Positions 33,401-45,997 of a DNA stretch of 64,000 nucleotides are shown piece by piece. Both the position numbers and the translations under genes were made by a program. The notes beneath the pieces are model-generated. The model had not been told where the DNA came from, made no database searches, and worked only from the letters and a program-made list of their open reading frames with translations. This stretch comes from Camellia lanceoleosa (taxonomy: Eukaryota > Streptophyta > Magnoliopsida > Ericales > Theaceae): contig CM045759.1 of assembly GCA_025200525.1 (NCBI GenBank), positions 5,332,001 through 5,396,000 on the forward strand. Reading direction: 5' to 3'. Position 1 is the first letter of the stretch, and each line of letters opens with the position of its first letter.

Positions 33401-34580
33401 GCCACTCTACATCTCTGTGGAGTGCAGGGATAAATGGATACCGGTAGTCCTTGTTGATACAGGGTCTGCCATCAATGTTTGCCCGGCGAGGACAGCTTAC
33501 GCAATTGGTCTGAAAGTCGCAAACTTTATACCAACAGTCCAGGTCATTAGGGCATATGACAATACAAGCCGAGAGGTGATGGGAACCGTTAAAATCCAGA
33601 CCAAAGTTGGGCCGGGACAGCAGGAAATAGATTTTCACGTCTTGGAAGTACCGGCAACTTTCAATTTGTTGTTGGGGCGGCCGTGGCTGCATCAGGTAAA
33701 GGCAGTATCATCTACTTTGCATCAAATGGTGAAATACCCCTACGGGAAGGGAGTAGCCATCGTTTTCGGGAATTCATCAATTCATCCACCGCCAGAGGTA
33801 TCCACGCCTGTTCTGGAAATAGAGCATGGCCTGGAAGACGTGTTCATATCAGGTTTTACCTTGGCTGAGGCTCAAGTTGTACAGAATGTCATGGCCGTTA
33901 ATGAAGGGATATATGTTAGCGCTCAAGCAGTGTACCTCATGAATAAACTCCAATACATCCCCGGGATGGGATTAGGGAAGAGCGGCCGTAAGGGCATCGC
34001 AACGTTGGCCGAAGTGCCACACAACCCTCACACCTTCGGCTTGGGTTACATGCCCACCAAGGAAGATTGGGTAAGAAGAGGAAAAGAGATGGCAGGAAGA
34101 GCCAAAGCAAAACAGATGGGGAAACCTTTCGAATTGATGCACCGGCCCATCCGGGGTACCTTGAACGGACGTTTCGTCCGGGAGGGGGAAGATTTCCCAT
34201 TCTGTGGTTTTCCGGAGCCATGGCTGAATGAAGAAAAGAAACGCATGCCGGGATTTGAAATTTTCTTCAACTTGCAGTTATCTGGGGATGATGTTGCTAA
34301 AGAGCAGACAGACCCGACAGTCGAGGCTGAACATAGCAAGGAATTGGAGTCTGCGGACACAGAGTTCGAAATGGGGGTAACACTGGCATGTCTACTTTCA
34401 GATCCTTTGATCGACCAGTTGTGCTTGGGGGATGGCTCCTCGGTGTCCATGATTAGAGATGAAACGGCTGTGGGCCAACCAGCGGCTATTTTGGATACAT
34501 CCATCGCACCCTCCCTCATCTGGCAGTACGAGGAGGGATTTTTATCAAGCAAAGACCGGTCAGTAGTGAGCCTAATCTGA
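30430..34580 (+). pseudogene. Gag-protease polyprotein with G-patch, 5' part frameshifted
   Basis: The main frame (30762-34580, 1272 codons) holds the retrotransposon gag capsid region (about residues 127-280: DRFKMPHVDRFDGSGDP, LFGRTLSGVASAWYAKL), a Cys/His motif CAFHQQHGHDTDQC (about residue 402) followed by RLRHEIQDLIDNGVI, a long acidic variable region (about 480-820), an aspartic protease motif LVDTGSAINV (about 899) and a G-patch (IPGMGLGKSGRKGI, about 1065). It makes the particle proteins and the enzyme that cuts them. Upstream coding lies in another frame (30430 to about 30705), then a third frame (30710-30780), so two single-base shifts separate it from the main frame. These may be mutations or consensus errors. 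The start at 30762 is therefore probably not the native start. Confidence 0.85.
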
Positions 34581-34806
34581 TTCCACCGAGTCTTGTGAGT
34601 CGAATCAGTTCCAAATTCGTCTGAAGTCTGAGTCCCAGATTCTGGGAGTGATAACCCGATGCCACTGATCTGCCCGTGTCGTCTTTTTCTTTCTCTTTTG
34701 AGTCTGTTGTAACAGAAGAGGCGGACGGGTTGGAAGTATCTAATGAGAATGAGGTAACTGTGGTTTTAAGTACTTTTCTGTGCCTTTGGTTTATTGCTTA
34801 AATCAG
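34566..34806 (+). other. Candidate intron between protease and reverse transcriptase
   Basis: A donor GTA/GTGAGC at 34566 and an acceptor AAATCAG/GAC ending at 34806 would remove the stop at 34578-34580 and bring the gag-PR frame into the RT frame. The two codon phases agree exactly. Ogre elements are known for an intron at this place. A donor at 34563 (GTAGTG) is also in phase. RNA evidence is needed to choose. Confidence 0.5.
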
Positions 34807-37483
34807 GACTTTCAAAATTTTGATGAAAACGACGAGGACGAAATTCCTCCGGTTTTGCAACGATTAATTGAACAAGAGCAAGAGAGGTTTGTTAAACCCT
34901 TAATGGATGAAATCACTACCGTGAACATTGGTACTGAGAAGGACCCGCGGCTGGTCCAGATTGGGTCCACGTTGTCTTCGGAGGAACGCGAGCGCTTAGT
35001 CGCTTTATTAAAAAATTTCAAAGATGTTTTCGCGTGGTCCTACGAAGACATGCCTGGAATCGATCCTGAGATTGTACAGCACCGGATCCCTCTTGACCCC
35101 GAGGCCCGACCTGTCAAACAGAAACTCAGGAGGATCCGCCCCGATTGGGCCATTAAGATCAAAGAAGAGGTCACCAAGCAGATTGACGCAGGCTTCCTGC
35201 TGGTATCTGAATACCCGACTTGGCTGGCCAACATTGTTCCAGTGCCGAAGAAGGATGGCAGAATCCGGGTATGTGTGGACTTCAGGGATTTAAACAGAGC
35301 CAGTCCGAAGGATGACTTCCCCTTGCCGCACATCGACGAGTTGGTAGATTTCACAGCAGGGCATGCCTTGCTCTCATTTATGGATGGCTTCTCAGGCTAT
35401 AAACAGATAGTAATGGCACCCGAAGATCGGGAGAAGACTGCTTTCACCACCCCGTGGGGTACATATTGCTACAGAGTGATGCCATTTGGGCTAAAGAACG
35501 CCGGGGCCACATATCAACGGGCTGCAACTACAATATTACATGACATGATCCACAAAGAGGTCGAGGTGTACGTGGACGACATGATTGTCAAGTCCAAAGA
35601 AAGAGAGGGCCACTACACCGCCTTGCAAAAGTTTTTCCAAAGGATCAGGGAATTTCGGCTGCGGTTGAATCCTCAGAAATGTACGTTTGGTGTTACAGCG
35701 GGAAAAATGCTGGGATTTCTGATTACACAGAGGGGCATCGAAGTCGACCCTTCCAAAATCAAGGCCATCTTAGAAATGCCACCACCAATGACTGAAAAGG
35801 AGGTGCGAGGCTTTCTAGGTAAAGTGCAATTCATAAGGCGGTTTATCTCAAAACTAACCTTGACTTGTGAACCACTTTTTGGTCTCTTGAAGGAAGGAAA
35901 GAAATTCCAATGGGACGGCCGGTGCCAAGCCGCATTCGAACAGATCAAAGAGTATCTACAGAATCCGCCCGTGTTGTCACCACCAAAGCCGGGGAAGCCG
36001 TTGATATTGTATCTGTCAGTGACTGAGACTACGATGGGCTGTATGCTCGCTCAAGAATCAGAAGATAAAGTGGAAAGGGCCATCTACTATCTGAGCAAGC
36101 AGATGCTGGATTACGAGACCCGCTACACTCCGCTGGAGAAGGCTTGCCTAACCTTGGTATGGGCTACCAGGAAGCTGCGGCACTACCTGTTAGCTCACTC
36201 TGTAATGTTGGTTTCACGACTTGATCCCATCAAATATCTTTTCGAGAAACCAGCGCTTACGGGTAGGCTAGCTCGTTGGTTGCTGTTGCTCTCGGAATTT
36301 GACCTCAAATATGTGACACGCAAGTCCGTAAAAGGGAGAGCGGTGGCAGAGTTCCTTGCCGACCACCCGGTTGAAGGGGATGAAACGGTTGAGTACCTAT
36401 TCCCAGATGAAGCTATTTTGCACATCGAAAATGAGACTTGGACGATGTACTTTGACGGAGCGTCGAATCAATACGGCTATGGGATAGGGGTATTGCTGAT
36501 AGCGCCCGACGACTCCCGTATCCCTTTAGCATTCAAGCTTCAGTTCAAAGTCTCGAACAATGAGGCAGAGTATGAGGCTTGTATTGCCGGTCTGGAAGCT
36601 GCCCTAGAACTAGGGGCAAGGCGATTGGATGTCATTGGAGATTCGAACCTAGTCGTGTCTCAAGCTAAAGGAGACTGGAAAGTAAAAGAGGAAAAGATGA
36701 TCACTTACCATCAGACCTTGGACTTGTTAATTCCTCGGTTTGAAAAGCTAAGTTTCACTCACCTAGTAAGAGAGAACAACAGGTTTGCAGATTCACTAGC
36801 AACTCTATCTTCTATGATAGACATCCCGTCGGGAGTCCGGATGCGTCCAGTCATTATTGACCAGAAATTTGCACCTGCCTACGAATCAATCTCTGCCATA
36901 GATGAAGTACAGGACAACAACCCTTGGTATCACGACATATGGAACTTCTTGGAAAAGGAGGCATACCCACTAGGGGCAAATGCCAAGGACAAGAGGGCAA
37001 TTAGGAGAATGGCTGTTCAGTTTATCATCTGCGGGGGTAAGTTGTATAAAAGAGGTCATCTGGGAATGCACAAGTTGTGTGTGGAAGCTGAAGAGTCGAA
37101 GCGCCTGATGGAGGCCATCCATGGAGGAGAATGTGGTGCGCATATGAATGGGGTAATGCTGGCACGAAAGATCCTCAGACAAGGCTACTACTGGTCTACC
37201 ATGGAGGAAGATTGCATTGGCTTTGTTCGGCGATGCCACAAATGCCAGATTCACGCAAACCGTATGAACATCCCGCCATCAAAGTTATACAACATGACAT
37301 CACCATGGCCGTTCTCAGTATGGGGAATCGATGTGATTGGAGCTGTTACCCCGAAGGGGTCGAATGGGCATGAGTATATCTTAGTAGCAATAGATTACTT
37401 TATAAAGTGGGTCGAGGCCCAGTCCTATGCAGTCTTGAAGGCTTCGCATGTCGCGAAGTTTATCAGAAACAATATTATCTGCC
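34807..37483 (+). pseudogene. Pol: reverse transcriptase, RNase H, archaeal-type RNase H, truncated integrase
   Basis: RT shows VPKKDGRIRVCVDFRDLN (35240), SFMDGFSGY (35380) and VYVDDMIVKS (35568), all catalytic Asp present. The first RNase H (ILYLSVTETTMGCML, about 36005) lacks the usual TDAS aspartate and is probably only structural. A second RNase H (MYFDGASNQYGYG at 36447, NNEAEYEACIAGLEAAL, IGDSNLVVSQAKGDW, ENNRFADSLATL) has the D-E-D-D pattern expected of the archaeal-type enzyme of the Tat lineage. Integrase has its HHCC zinc region (IHGGECGAH, CHKCQIH) and the first core Asp (WGIDVIG), then stops at IRNNIIC, where LTR2 begins. The other two catalytic residues are missing. The open frame continues 107 codons into LTR2 by chance. 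Confidence 0.9.
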
Positions 37484-40400
37484 GTAGACACCCCATTTTT
37501 GACCGTCCTCAAGACTTGGACGTCACCGTTGGAACACTCGGTGATTATCCATGTTTGTGTTCGTTTGGAGTTCCCGGAGTTCTCGGCTCGCGCGCCGTGC
37601 CTCAGGACCTCCGAACTCGACCGTTTGTGTTTGGTTTTGCACCAAACACTTGTGTTTTGCCTTTGAGGGGCAGGGAATGCCTTCTGAGGCATCCCCACAC
37701 ACCACGGGGGCTAGAGGCCACCGGCCGTCAGAGTTGTCACCGGCACTATATTGTGCCGGTCGGCACTATTTTGTGCCCGGTCGGCACTATTTTGGGCAAA
37801 TGACCAATTTGCCCAAATGACCACTGCACTTGCTTTCGAGATATTTTCGCATGCCTTTTGAGCATTGCTTCCTCCATACACGTGTATGGAGGGATGAGGT
37901 CTTGTTTGCTTAGCTTGTAAGTCATTACAAGTTCTATAAGAGGAAAGCTCTCCCTCTTGACTTAGGGTTAGCATTTTTCAGAGCATTGGCCATTGTTAGA
38001 GAGCTGGAGCTCTGGTTCTTAGGGTTAAGTTAGATACATATATCATATCTCTCTTTTTCTCTTAGTACACTAGGTGTTTAGTTCACACTATTGCACTAAA
38101 ACACCTAGAGTTCCACCTTTCTCTTGGTTCTGAGGTTCCAAAGGTCGGTTCTTGACATTTTTGACTGGTTTGGAGCTCAAGGAAGCAACAACATCAACTC
38201 TTGTGAAGATAGTCAACAAGGGTGAGAAACTTGCATTTTATTCCCCATTTTTGCACTCCATTTTTACCTAGTTTAAAACAGTTTTTGTGCTTAGTGATTA
38301 ACACATAAAATCTCTGTTTTTAATTCCTCTTCATTATTCATTAAGAGTGTTTTGTGGTTTGGGGAGGTTTGACCCCCTTTAGACCTTGAAAAAGGTCACC
38401 TTTTGTGCTATTTTGGAGAGATCCGGGACTTGTGTGCTTGGACCTCTCCACCACTGAAATCTTGAGGGATTTCAGTGGTGGAGATGGTGCCATAAAGTCC
38501 TAGAAAGGAGAGGGCCACCCCCTCTCCTTGATGTCCTTGAAAAGGGCAAATTTTGCTTCCTTAAGGAGCTTCATGCTTGAGTGTGTGTTGAGCATGTTTG
38601 GCTTGTTTTCCATGCTTATATTATCATGATATAACATGTTTTCAAGTTGGTTTTGGCCTCCTATACATGCTTAGTATAGTTGCCTTGTAATGCCTCTTTT
38701 ATGCCTTAACATGCCTAGGTTGTGTGCCTTAGTTTCTAGCATGTTTTAAGCTTAGGTTTGTGAAGCTTGTGTTTATTTTGCCATGATTTAGCTCTGTCCA
38801 TAGCTATTTTGGCCAATCTTGGCATGTATTTGGTAGCCTCTTTGTATTTGGCTTGTTGGCCCCAAAAGCATGAATATGTGGTATGCTATTCTAGCTTTGT
38901 TTTTGATGGTTGAAACCATCTAGCATGTCATTTCAGTCCTTCATACATGCTTGTTTGATCGCCTTAGTGGCCTTTTTAATGCTTTGAAAGCATGTATTGC
39001 ATGCTCCATGTTTTGGCCTTAATGCATGCCTTTGATTTCAAGCCTCTTAGATGCCATCTAAGTAGCCATTTGGCTTTGTTTTAACATGCTAAAAACCTGT
39101 TTTTAGTTGTTTAATGCATGCCATATTTGTTTTGTGTAAGTATAGTTCAATGCCCCATTGACTTGCTTTGAATGTTGGACTTATGTGTGCATGCTTTTGT
39201 ACTTTGTTGCTCGGTTTGGCACCATGTTTAACATGAATTTCAGAGCTTTAAATGCATGCTATTAGTCCATGTTTGGCCTCTTTAAGTATGCATGAGAGTT
39301 GCTTTTGAATGCTTAAGTCTTGAGCTTTAACACTTGCATATGTGTGTGTGCATTTAGTCTCATTTTCTAGGCACCTTGGCCACTGATTTTAGGCCTATAG
39401 GAGTTGCCTAATTCATGTCTAAAGCCCACCATTTCATTGTTTTGCATGCTTGCTTGTAAGCCTTGCACAAGTGCATTACATTGTTCATTTGGCATGATAG
39501 ATAGCATGCTTAGGGTTGCATCACATTTGCATGTATGTTAAGCCTCTTGAAGTGAAGCGTGATAGAGGTTTGGCACCCTTGTTTGATTGTTTGCATTGCA
39601 TGCATTTGAAATCGAATTTGCACTCTTGGTTCTTAGGGCCATCATGCATGGAAATGCGCGATTGGTGGTCCGGGAATCGAGGCACATGCCCTCTTGAGTC
39701 CATAGCATGATGAGGGATGTGCTTGGTGCATACATGCTTTGATTTGCATTGCCTTGCCTTTGGTTTCCTCTGCTTCTTTGTCGATTCAGGTGTTCTGCAG
39801 GATAAAGACGATCGGCACTCTTTAGTGCTTGGCATTTGCCTCTTGGCAGCCGATAATGAAATTCAGAGCGGTGGATTCCTTCTTCAGCCGGTGGCTCCCT
39901 GCCTCAGCCGGTGATGCTCCCCAGTGCTCTGAGAGGCACTCCTGAAGTTTTGGGAATTTTCGAGAAGGAGAGCAGAGAAGCAGAGGCACACTTGCACTAA
40001 GGCAGTCCGATTAAGCGAGTCCGGGCACACGCGGTGCCTCTCCTTCCGAGGCATTTATCGCTTAAATAGATTAATTAGTTTATTTATTTAATTTAGTTGA
40101 TTTGTAATATTTAATTAGCTAGGATAGTTAATTATTTATTTGGTTGTGTATATTCTTTTGGTCCCTCCGAGCGAGGGCGCAAAATTGTAATAAGTGTGCG
40201 TGAGTGGGTGTATGTCTTCCAACCCCCATTTCTTTCTAACCCTTTTATTTACCTGCTTATGGTAGATTAAGGCACGTCTACTTTAGCATACCTTATGCAA
40301 TGCATGTGTGCATTCATGCATTTGTTTACATGCACCGGGCTCGGTACATCATACAAATTGCATCGTATTTTTAATTCCAAATTGAATACGTGATAATTGT

Positions 40401-41175
40401 CACATCTCATGTGCCATGTTTAGGGTTAGCCGAGCCTACTCTAGATTGCATCTATGCCTGTGTTGCATTAGCCACTTAGCATGAACTAGGTCATGCATGT
40501 TTTGCTAACTAGTTTATTATTTTGGCGCGGAGTACGATGTAAGTATTTTTTTTGCTTTAGCATATCGCACGCGTGTGATTGTTGCCATGACAATAGGATT
40601 GCCATGCGGCTAAATGCTTATGTGTTATATAACTGTTTGAATGCCTGTGGGTGAAGGTTGGATTGCCTGGGTTGGAATAACTCGTTGAAATCCGTATTTT
40701 AGCCTACTTGCGAGTAGCAAAATCCAACACGTTTTTCGAGACAAAACGGATGTGCAATGTTTATTTCCAAGTTAGGCAATCTAGTCTATACTTTTGTGTT
40801 GTGCGCATCACATAGTAATTCTAGGTTAATAATCGGAATAAGAACGCATAAAGTTTTCAAAAACGGATATCATGGTTAGTAGAGGCCGGTTTTCGGACCG
40901 GGCGAAAGGGGGTGCTCATAGCTGACCTTCCCCGATCGTACCCAAGCTCCCGAGCCAAGACCACTTTGGTGATGACGGACATGTGGCCTTGACCTCGAGT
41001 CGGGGTTTCTAAATTTCCCAATTAAAAATATTTAGGTGGCGACTCATGTCCGCAACCAGATCCATGTTTGGCACTACTTTTCAAAAAAATCTGTTTTCTC
41101 AAACGATTTGCGGTTGGACTCTTTGGTTCGATTTAGAACCGCGACACAAAGGGAGTCCGAATCAGAGCGTCTACG
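37484..41175 (+). repeat. LTR2 (internal LTR, about 3.7 kb)
   Basis: It starts GTAGACACCCC, lacking the first T of the terminus, directly after the integrase fragment, and ends near CGTCTAC at 41174. It is almost the same as LTR3 except in its last about 200 bp, where several short deletions and replacements occur. It carries the palindrome (37871-37892), TATA (37935) and hairpin (38446-38483). Confidence 0.9.
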
Positions 41176-44160
41176 CTTCTGGCGACTCTATTTGGGAATT
41201 TTAGAGAGCTTGACTCGAACTCGTGATATCTGTTTTGACTACACTTATGTGTTTCTTTGCATGTGCATTGGTGCGCCTAGGACACCGTGTTGGCCGTCTG
41301 CTATTCTGGCGGTTTCTTTGGAGGCTTGTCTTGTCAAGGCATGACCATAAGGCTGACCGGTTGCGGGCTCTGCCAGTATGGGAACACAAACCCCGGTTTT
41401 ACCGGGGCACCCTTTTTGACCATTCGACCTAGCTGCATAGTCGGAATCCGTAGTGACCATTCCAAACTAGGACAGGTTGCTCACCCGATATTAGGTTGTT
41501 TGAAACCGCTGCGTGCGTAGTGAAACCCTAGCTCCGGACAAAATAGGACAGGGAAACCCTACCCCAACATAGGGGTGTATTGGCTCTCATTTACTTGCTA
41601 TGTGCTTTTAGAGTGTATCTCTACAGGGAATGCATATACCAGTTTGCGAGTCTGCGTATCCGGCCTGAGGGCACCAGTATCAGTGTTTTTGAGAATCAGT
41701 TATATCTGCGGGTATCAGATTCAGATTTGGGGCGATGACTTGGGAACAAGTGTTCGATAGTGGAGTACGCTTGTTTGACTACACCGTGCTTGATCGATTA
41801 TTTGAAATCTTTGCTTGTTTTCCGCTTTCATTAGAGATTGAAGAGTTAAGTCGAGCGGCTAGTGTCTTCTCCTCGGCGAGGCCGAACATGATCTGCGAAT
41901 TCGGAAGAGATTGTGGTCATGACGGCCGTGCCGAGTCAAGGAACCACCCCACAAGATGAGACTACTGTTGACATGCCGCACCCGCCTAGGTCGCCCGCTG
42001 CACACCCAATCTGGGCCCCTCAGTTCTATCAGGCTCGCGAGCCCACTACATTCGAGTTAATGGGGATGATAGGCGAGCTCCAGAGGTCCGTGGCGGATCT
42101 CGCTTACGGAATGTCAACCTCGCCACCGGTTGCACCGTATGCTGGAAATTTCGAACCCTAGGAGCCCCCGATACTGGGGCGGATTGTGATCGAGCTTAAT
42201 CAGTCGGAGATGACCTCCACCCACAACAGTGATGTACCAGTGCCAACCCAAACCTCCCATCAAGCTGAGGCCAGAGGCACAGACAAAGTAAAGGCCGAGG
42301 CCGACCCTGTGGAACAACTGCTGTGGGCAATCCAGGCTTTGAAAGCCGGAGGAATGAGCAAACAACAGGTATCCGCGATTGTAACCAAAAGTATGGATGA
42401 CGTTTTCCTACCGCCGAGGCGGTTCGATCAATCGAGAACCGGATAGGCCGTCATGCCAAGAAGGTTCTTTCCACTCCCAGCCCTGCATCCAGAAAGGATC
42501 AGAAATCCAAGGCTGCACCCGCTGACCCGTTCGCTAGTGCATCTAGCAAGAGTCCTCAAATTCCGAAGTACTTGCCCGAGGCGCGGGGCCTTCCATCCTC
42601 TCTACATGCCGCTGTCTAGGGCACTTGATTTTAGCCAAAAGGGCATCTCACCCCTCGATCCTAAGCCGCTCCCCAAACCCCTTCCAAGCAGCCATGATGC
42701 CACTCAAGATCTTGTGCGTACCATCAACGGTCGCCACGCCATCGATAATTGCTTCCGCCTCCGGCATGAGGTCTGATTTGATTGATAACAAGGTTATCCT
42801 CCCACCCACCTCGGCTTCAGTCCACTGAGTTCTTGGATTGTGAGGACACAGACACGAGGACACCGACATCATGCGAGTATGTAATTGGGATTCAAGCGCT
42901 GCGGGCAATATCTGGTACATTTTTGGATACGGCGTTTGGCGCGCATTTTTGAGCACCTGCCGATGCTAGTTTTGTAAAACCTGACTTGGGTGTCGAGTCA
43001 GTCTTTTGATTTGTCTTGAGTCTGTCTCATTGTTTTGAGACAGTCCTTTTTTGCTTAAGGGTCTGTCTAATTGTAATGAGTCAGTTCCTCTTTTGTATAA
43101 GAATACTAGGTGACTTCGGGGTTGTTGCCTCGAGCACCGTTTTGTTTTGTAATTACTTCTTTTTTTTGCTTTCTTTTGGGTCTACCTCTGCCGTGGAGCC
43201 AGTTTACATCTAGGGAACCCGAATGAAACAGCCGCGGCTATCGTGATCCCGTACTATTTATGTTGGGCTAGTTGTGCCAGAGAACTCGAATGGAGTGACA
43301 GTGCATTCCATCTGCTCTTTTGTGCCTTAAAAATTATTGTCTTGACCTAAGTTTTTCAAAACCTTCTTTGAACACTGCGGTGATAAAAACAAAGAGGAAG
43401 CAATTCCTCGGGTTTTGCAAAATTTTGATCAAGCTGAGAGAAAGAGAGGCGTGCTAAGCCCTTAATGAATGAAATCATGCTTGTCGGCGTGAGTACTGAG
43501 AAGGACCCTAGCTTTGATCCAGATTGGTCCTACACTATCTTCTGTGCGAGCGATTTGTCGCTTTCTTAAAAACTTTCAAAAATATTTTGCGCGGTCTTGC
43601 GAAGACATGTGTGGAATCGCTCTTGAGATTGTGCAGCCTAGGATCGCTCTCAGCCTCGAGGCTCGACCCCTCATTTTCAAACCCTGGACCAGTATCCAGA
43701 ATGTTCAAAAGATAGCTATCAATGCGACGCCTGTGTGGCCCAGTTCAAAGCAGCCCTCGAGCAAGAGGCATCAGAGTCCGATCAGGAAGATCAAAATCCC
43801 ACCAAGCAAAGCCCGAGAAGCAACCATGATGGGCCTTTCTGCAAATCAGCACAATAGCCGTTCTCCCAGATACAGAGAGGCTTCAATTTCAAAACCATTT
43901 GGCATGGGCTTGCTACACTTTTACCCTTTGAGAGGCTCGCTGGGCCGAAAACCCGGAAGGGCGACCCAGGCAAAAGTTAGAGCAAAAGAAAGATACAAAA
44001 AAAAAAAAAAAAAGATGAAAAAGAAAAAAGAAAACCACAAAAGAAAAGACAATGCAAAAGAAAAAAAAAGAATGAAAACAAAGAACAAAGCTCGCAAGGT
44101 AGAAAACCCTCATTGGGCACCTTGGCAAAAATTAGAGCCTAAAAATAGCGAAGGTTAAAA
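41176..44160 (+). pseudogene. Decayed leader, gag and pol start of the second internal region
   Basis: After a leader like that behind LTR1, a short frame at 41913-42161 (FELMGMIGELQRSVADLAYG) and one at 42186-42446 look like a gag N-terminus. At 42590-42815, FHPLYMPLSRAL, NCFRLRHEV and SDLIDNKVILPP match the end of gag. From about 43370 to 43670 the start of pol is readable (compare 34840-35120) but broken by many shifts, and it stops at the EARP motif, well before RT. A Lys-coding A-rich tract follows (43985-44130). No protease, RT, RNase H or integrase remains, so this part is non-autonomous. Confidence 0.75.
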
Positions 44161-44640
44161 TACCCGAGTGTACCTTAACCGGAACTACGTAAGGCTTGAT
44201 TCCCATGTTTGGGATACGTAGGCAACTTCATCCTGAAGTCCATTAACGCTCAGAGCGTCTCGATCCATGTCATGGTTTTGATCACTTTCGCCCACTCTGA
44301 ATCCAATGTCTTGATTGCAGTAACCCGGAGCCGCGTGATTAACTTCTTCTTGAAGCCAAACCACCAACACCTTCCAGGTGACTGTGTCCACATATTGATT
44401 CAAGCCATCTTCGACTTCTCCGCATCCGAGGGTCCGATCGTCATCGACGAAGGCTGGCTTACAAACATGCCGCGGCATCATCCAAACAAGGGGCAACTTT
44501 CCGTTGCCCTCCATTGCCATAAATTGCCCTGAGCTATCGTTCAAACCAGGGGCAAATTTCCGTTGCCTCACTGCCCCTTTTAAGCCAGGGGCAATTTTCC
44601 ATTACCTCCGATCCGAGTTTGCATATCTCGAGGGTAAGTT
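44161..44640 (+). other. 3' UTR-like block with repeated GGGGCAA motifs
   Basis: GAACTACGTAAGGCTTGATT followed by GGGATACGTAGGCAAC (44182-44227) is the usual start of the 3' UTR in Tat-type elements. It recurs at 52333-52373 next to LTR3. CAGGGGCAA or AAGGGGCAA occurs three or four times (about 44488, 44550, 44586), like copies of the purine tract before the 3' LTR. Confidence 0.55.
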
Positions 44641-45997
44641 CTACGCTCGTTGAGCATTGATTGTCTACAAAAACGGTTTTTTTTTTGAAAAGTTTTACTG
44701 AGGTTGACTCATTTTCTCGAAAAACTGTTTTGCTTTCAAAACTGGACCATGTTTGGACCCAAAAAGGAGAATTTTCAGTGCTTACAGCCTGACTCGCATA
44801 ATTTTCAAATCAAAAATTGAATGAGTGCGTTAATCCAACTCTCATTTTGGTCAGAATTGTTTTAGAAAACACAACAAAAATGGTCAAAATGACGAACTAG
44901 GGGCACGATTGAGTCAGGTCCCCTGTCTTCCCCCCGTTAACCTGATTGCCCGAGAGGCACTCTATTCGCCAGAAGGAATAGCCGCGAGCTAACAGCGTTG
45001 GATGTGAATCCGCGACTTCCTATTCATCTGTCATTCACCCTGGGGAGGGACGAAAAATGAGAGATTGAAGAATAGAGAGGAGTGAGTTGAGAGAAAAGTG
45101 AGAAAAGGGTTTTTGAGAAAAAAAAAACCGAGCTTGAGGGCCGAGCGATGTGAGTATCACAAATCAGAAAGGGTGGGAGGTGTACCCGGAGGAACTGGCT
45201 CCTCGAAATTTGAGGTCTCTTTTAAACGCGTCTGTGTGTCGTGTCTTTCGATTTGTCGGTTTCAATTTTGGATTTGAGTCTTTTCCAAGTATGTCTTGTC
45301 GTGTTAGGTCGTGCGCCTTTTGTTTCTTTGATTGAGTCTGTCTCGTCGTGTTATGTGGGAGGCTCGACACCCCGGTTGAAAACCCGTCTTCTTCCAAAAA
45401 GGCAATTGCTCGTGCTCAGAATGCTGTGCCGTTCTCTACATCCGTGCAAAGCAAGAAAAGGAAATGAAAGATTTGGGGCATCCGAGGGCGTTTCAACTGC
45501 AACCGTATCAGTTTTGTGATCCGTCTTGTCAGATTGGGTTATTCATTTAAGGTTTGCTGTGGGCAGAATGAACCGAGCGCTGGGTTATGGGTTGTATGCA
45601 GATCAATCCCCAGTAGAGTATGGGCTGTATGTTCAGATTGAGCAAAGGTTTGTATGAGCTGTGTTGCTGCTTAGTTGGTTGGTTATTTGATTATCACAGT
45701 GCAAGTGTTCAATTGTCAGGTACAAACCAATATCATTTACATTTGAGGTGTAGTATGATGCAATGCGATGCAAAGTATGAAATGTGCAGGTATACGCAGA
45801 CATACAGATATAACACTCTTTTAGACAAAAAGTTTGTTTTATATATAATCTTTTCCAGTACATAGTTTTGGAAAGCAAAAAAACCTGCCTGTCGCAGTAC
45901 ACAGTACTCTATCTACCAAAAAGAGAAAAGTACAAGAAAAGGAAAAAATAAAGAAAAGAAGCAACAAAGTCATCATCATCAGCAATAGGCCTCATGC
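44641..45997. other. Spacer downstream of the antisense gene
   Basis: No gene recognised. It contains a G/A-rich section (45040-45125) and scattered short frames without family resemblance. For the antisense gene this is the 3' flank. Confidence 0.4.

Noticed and set aside
37484..37803. Continuation of the pol frame for 107 codons
   Set aside because: It translates the start of LTR2; the same LTR start is non-coding at 52506 and 25914.
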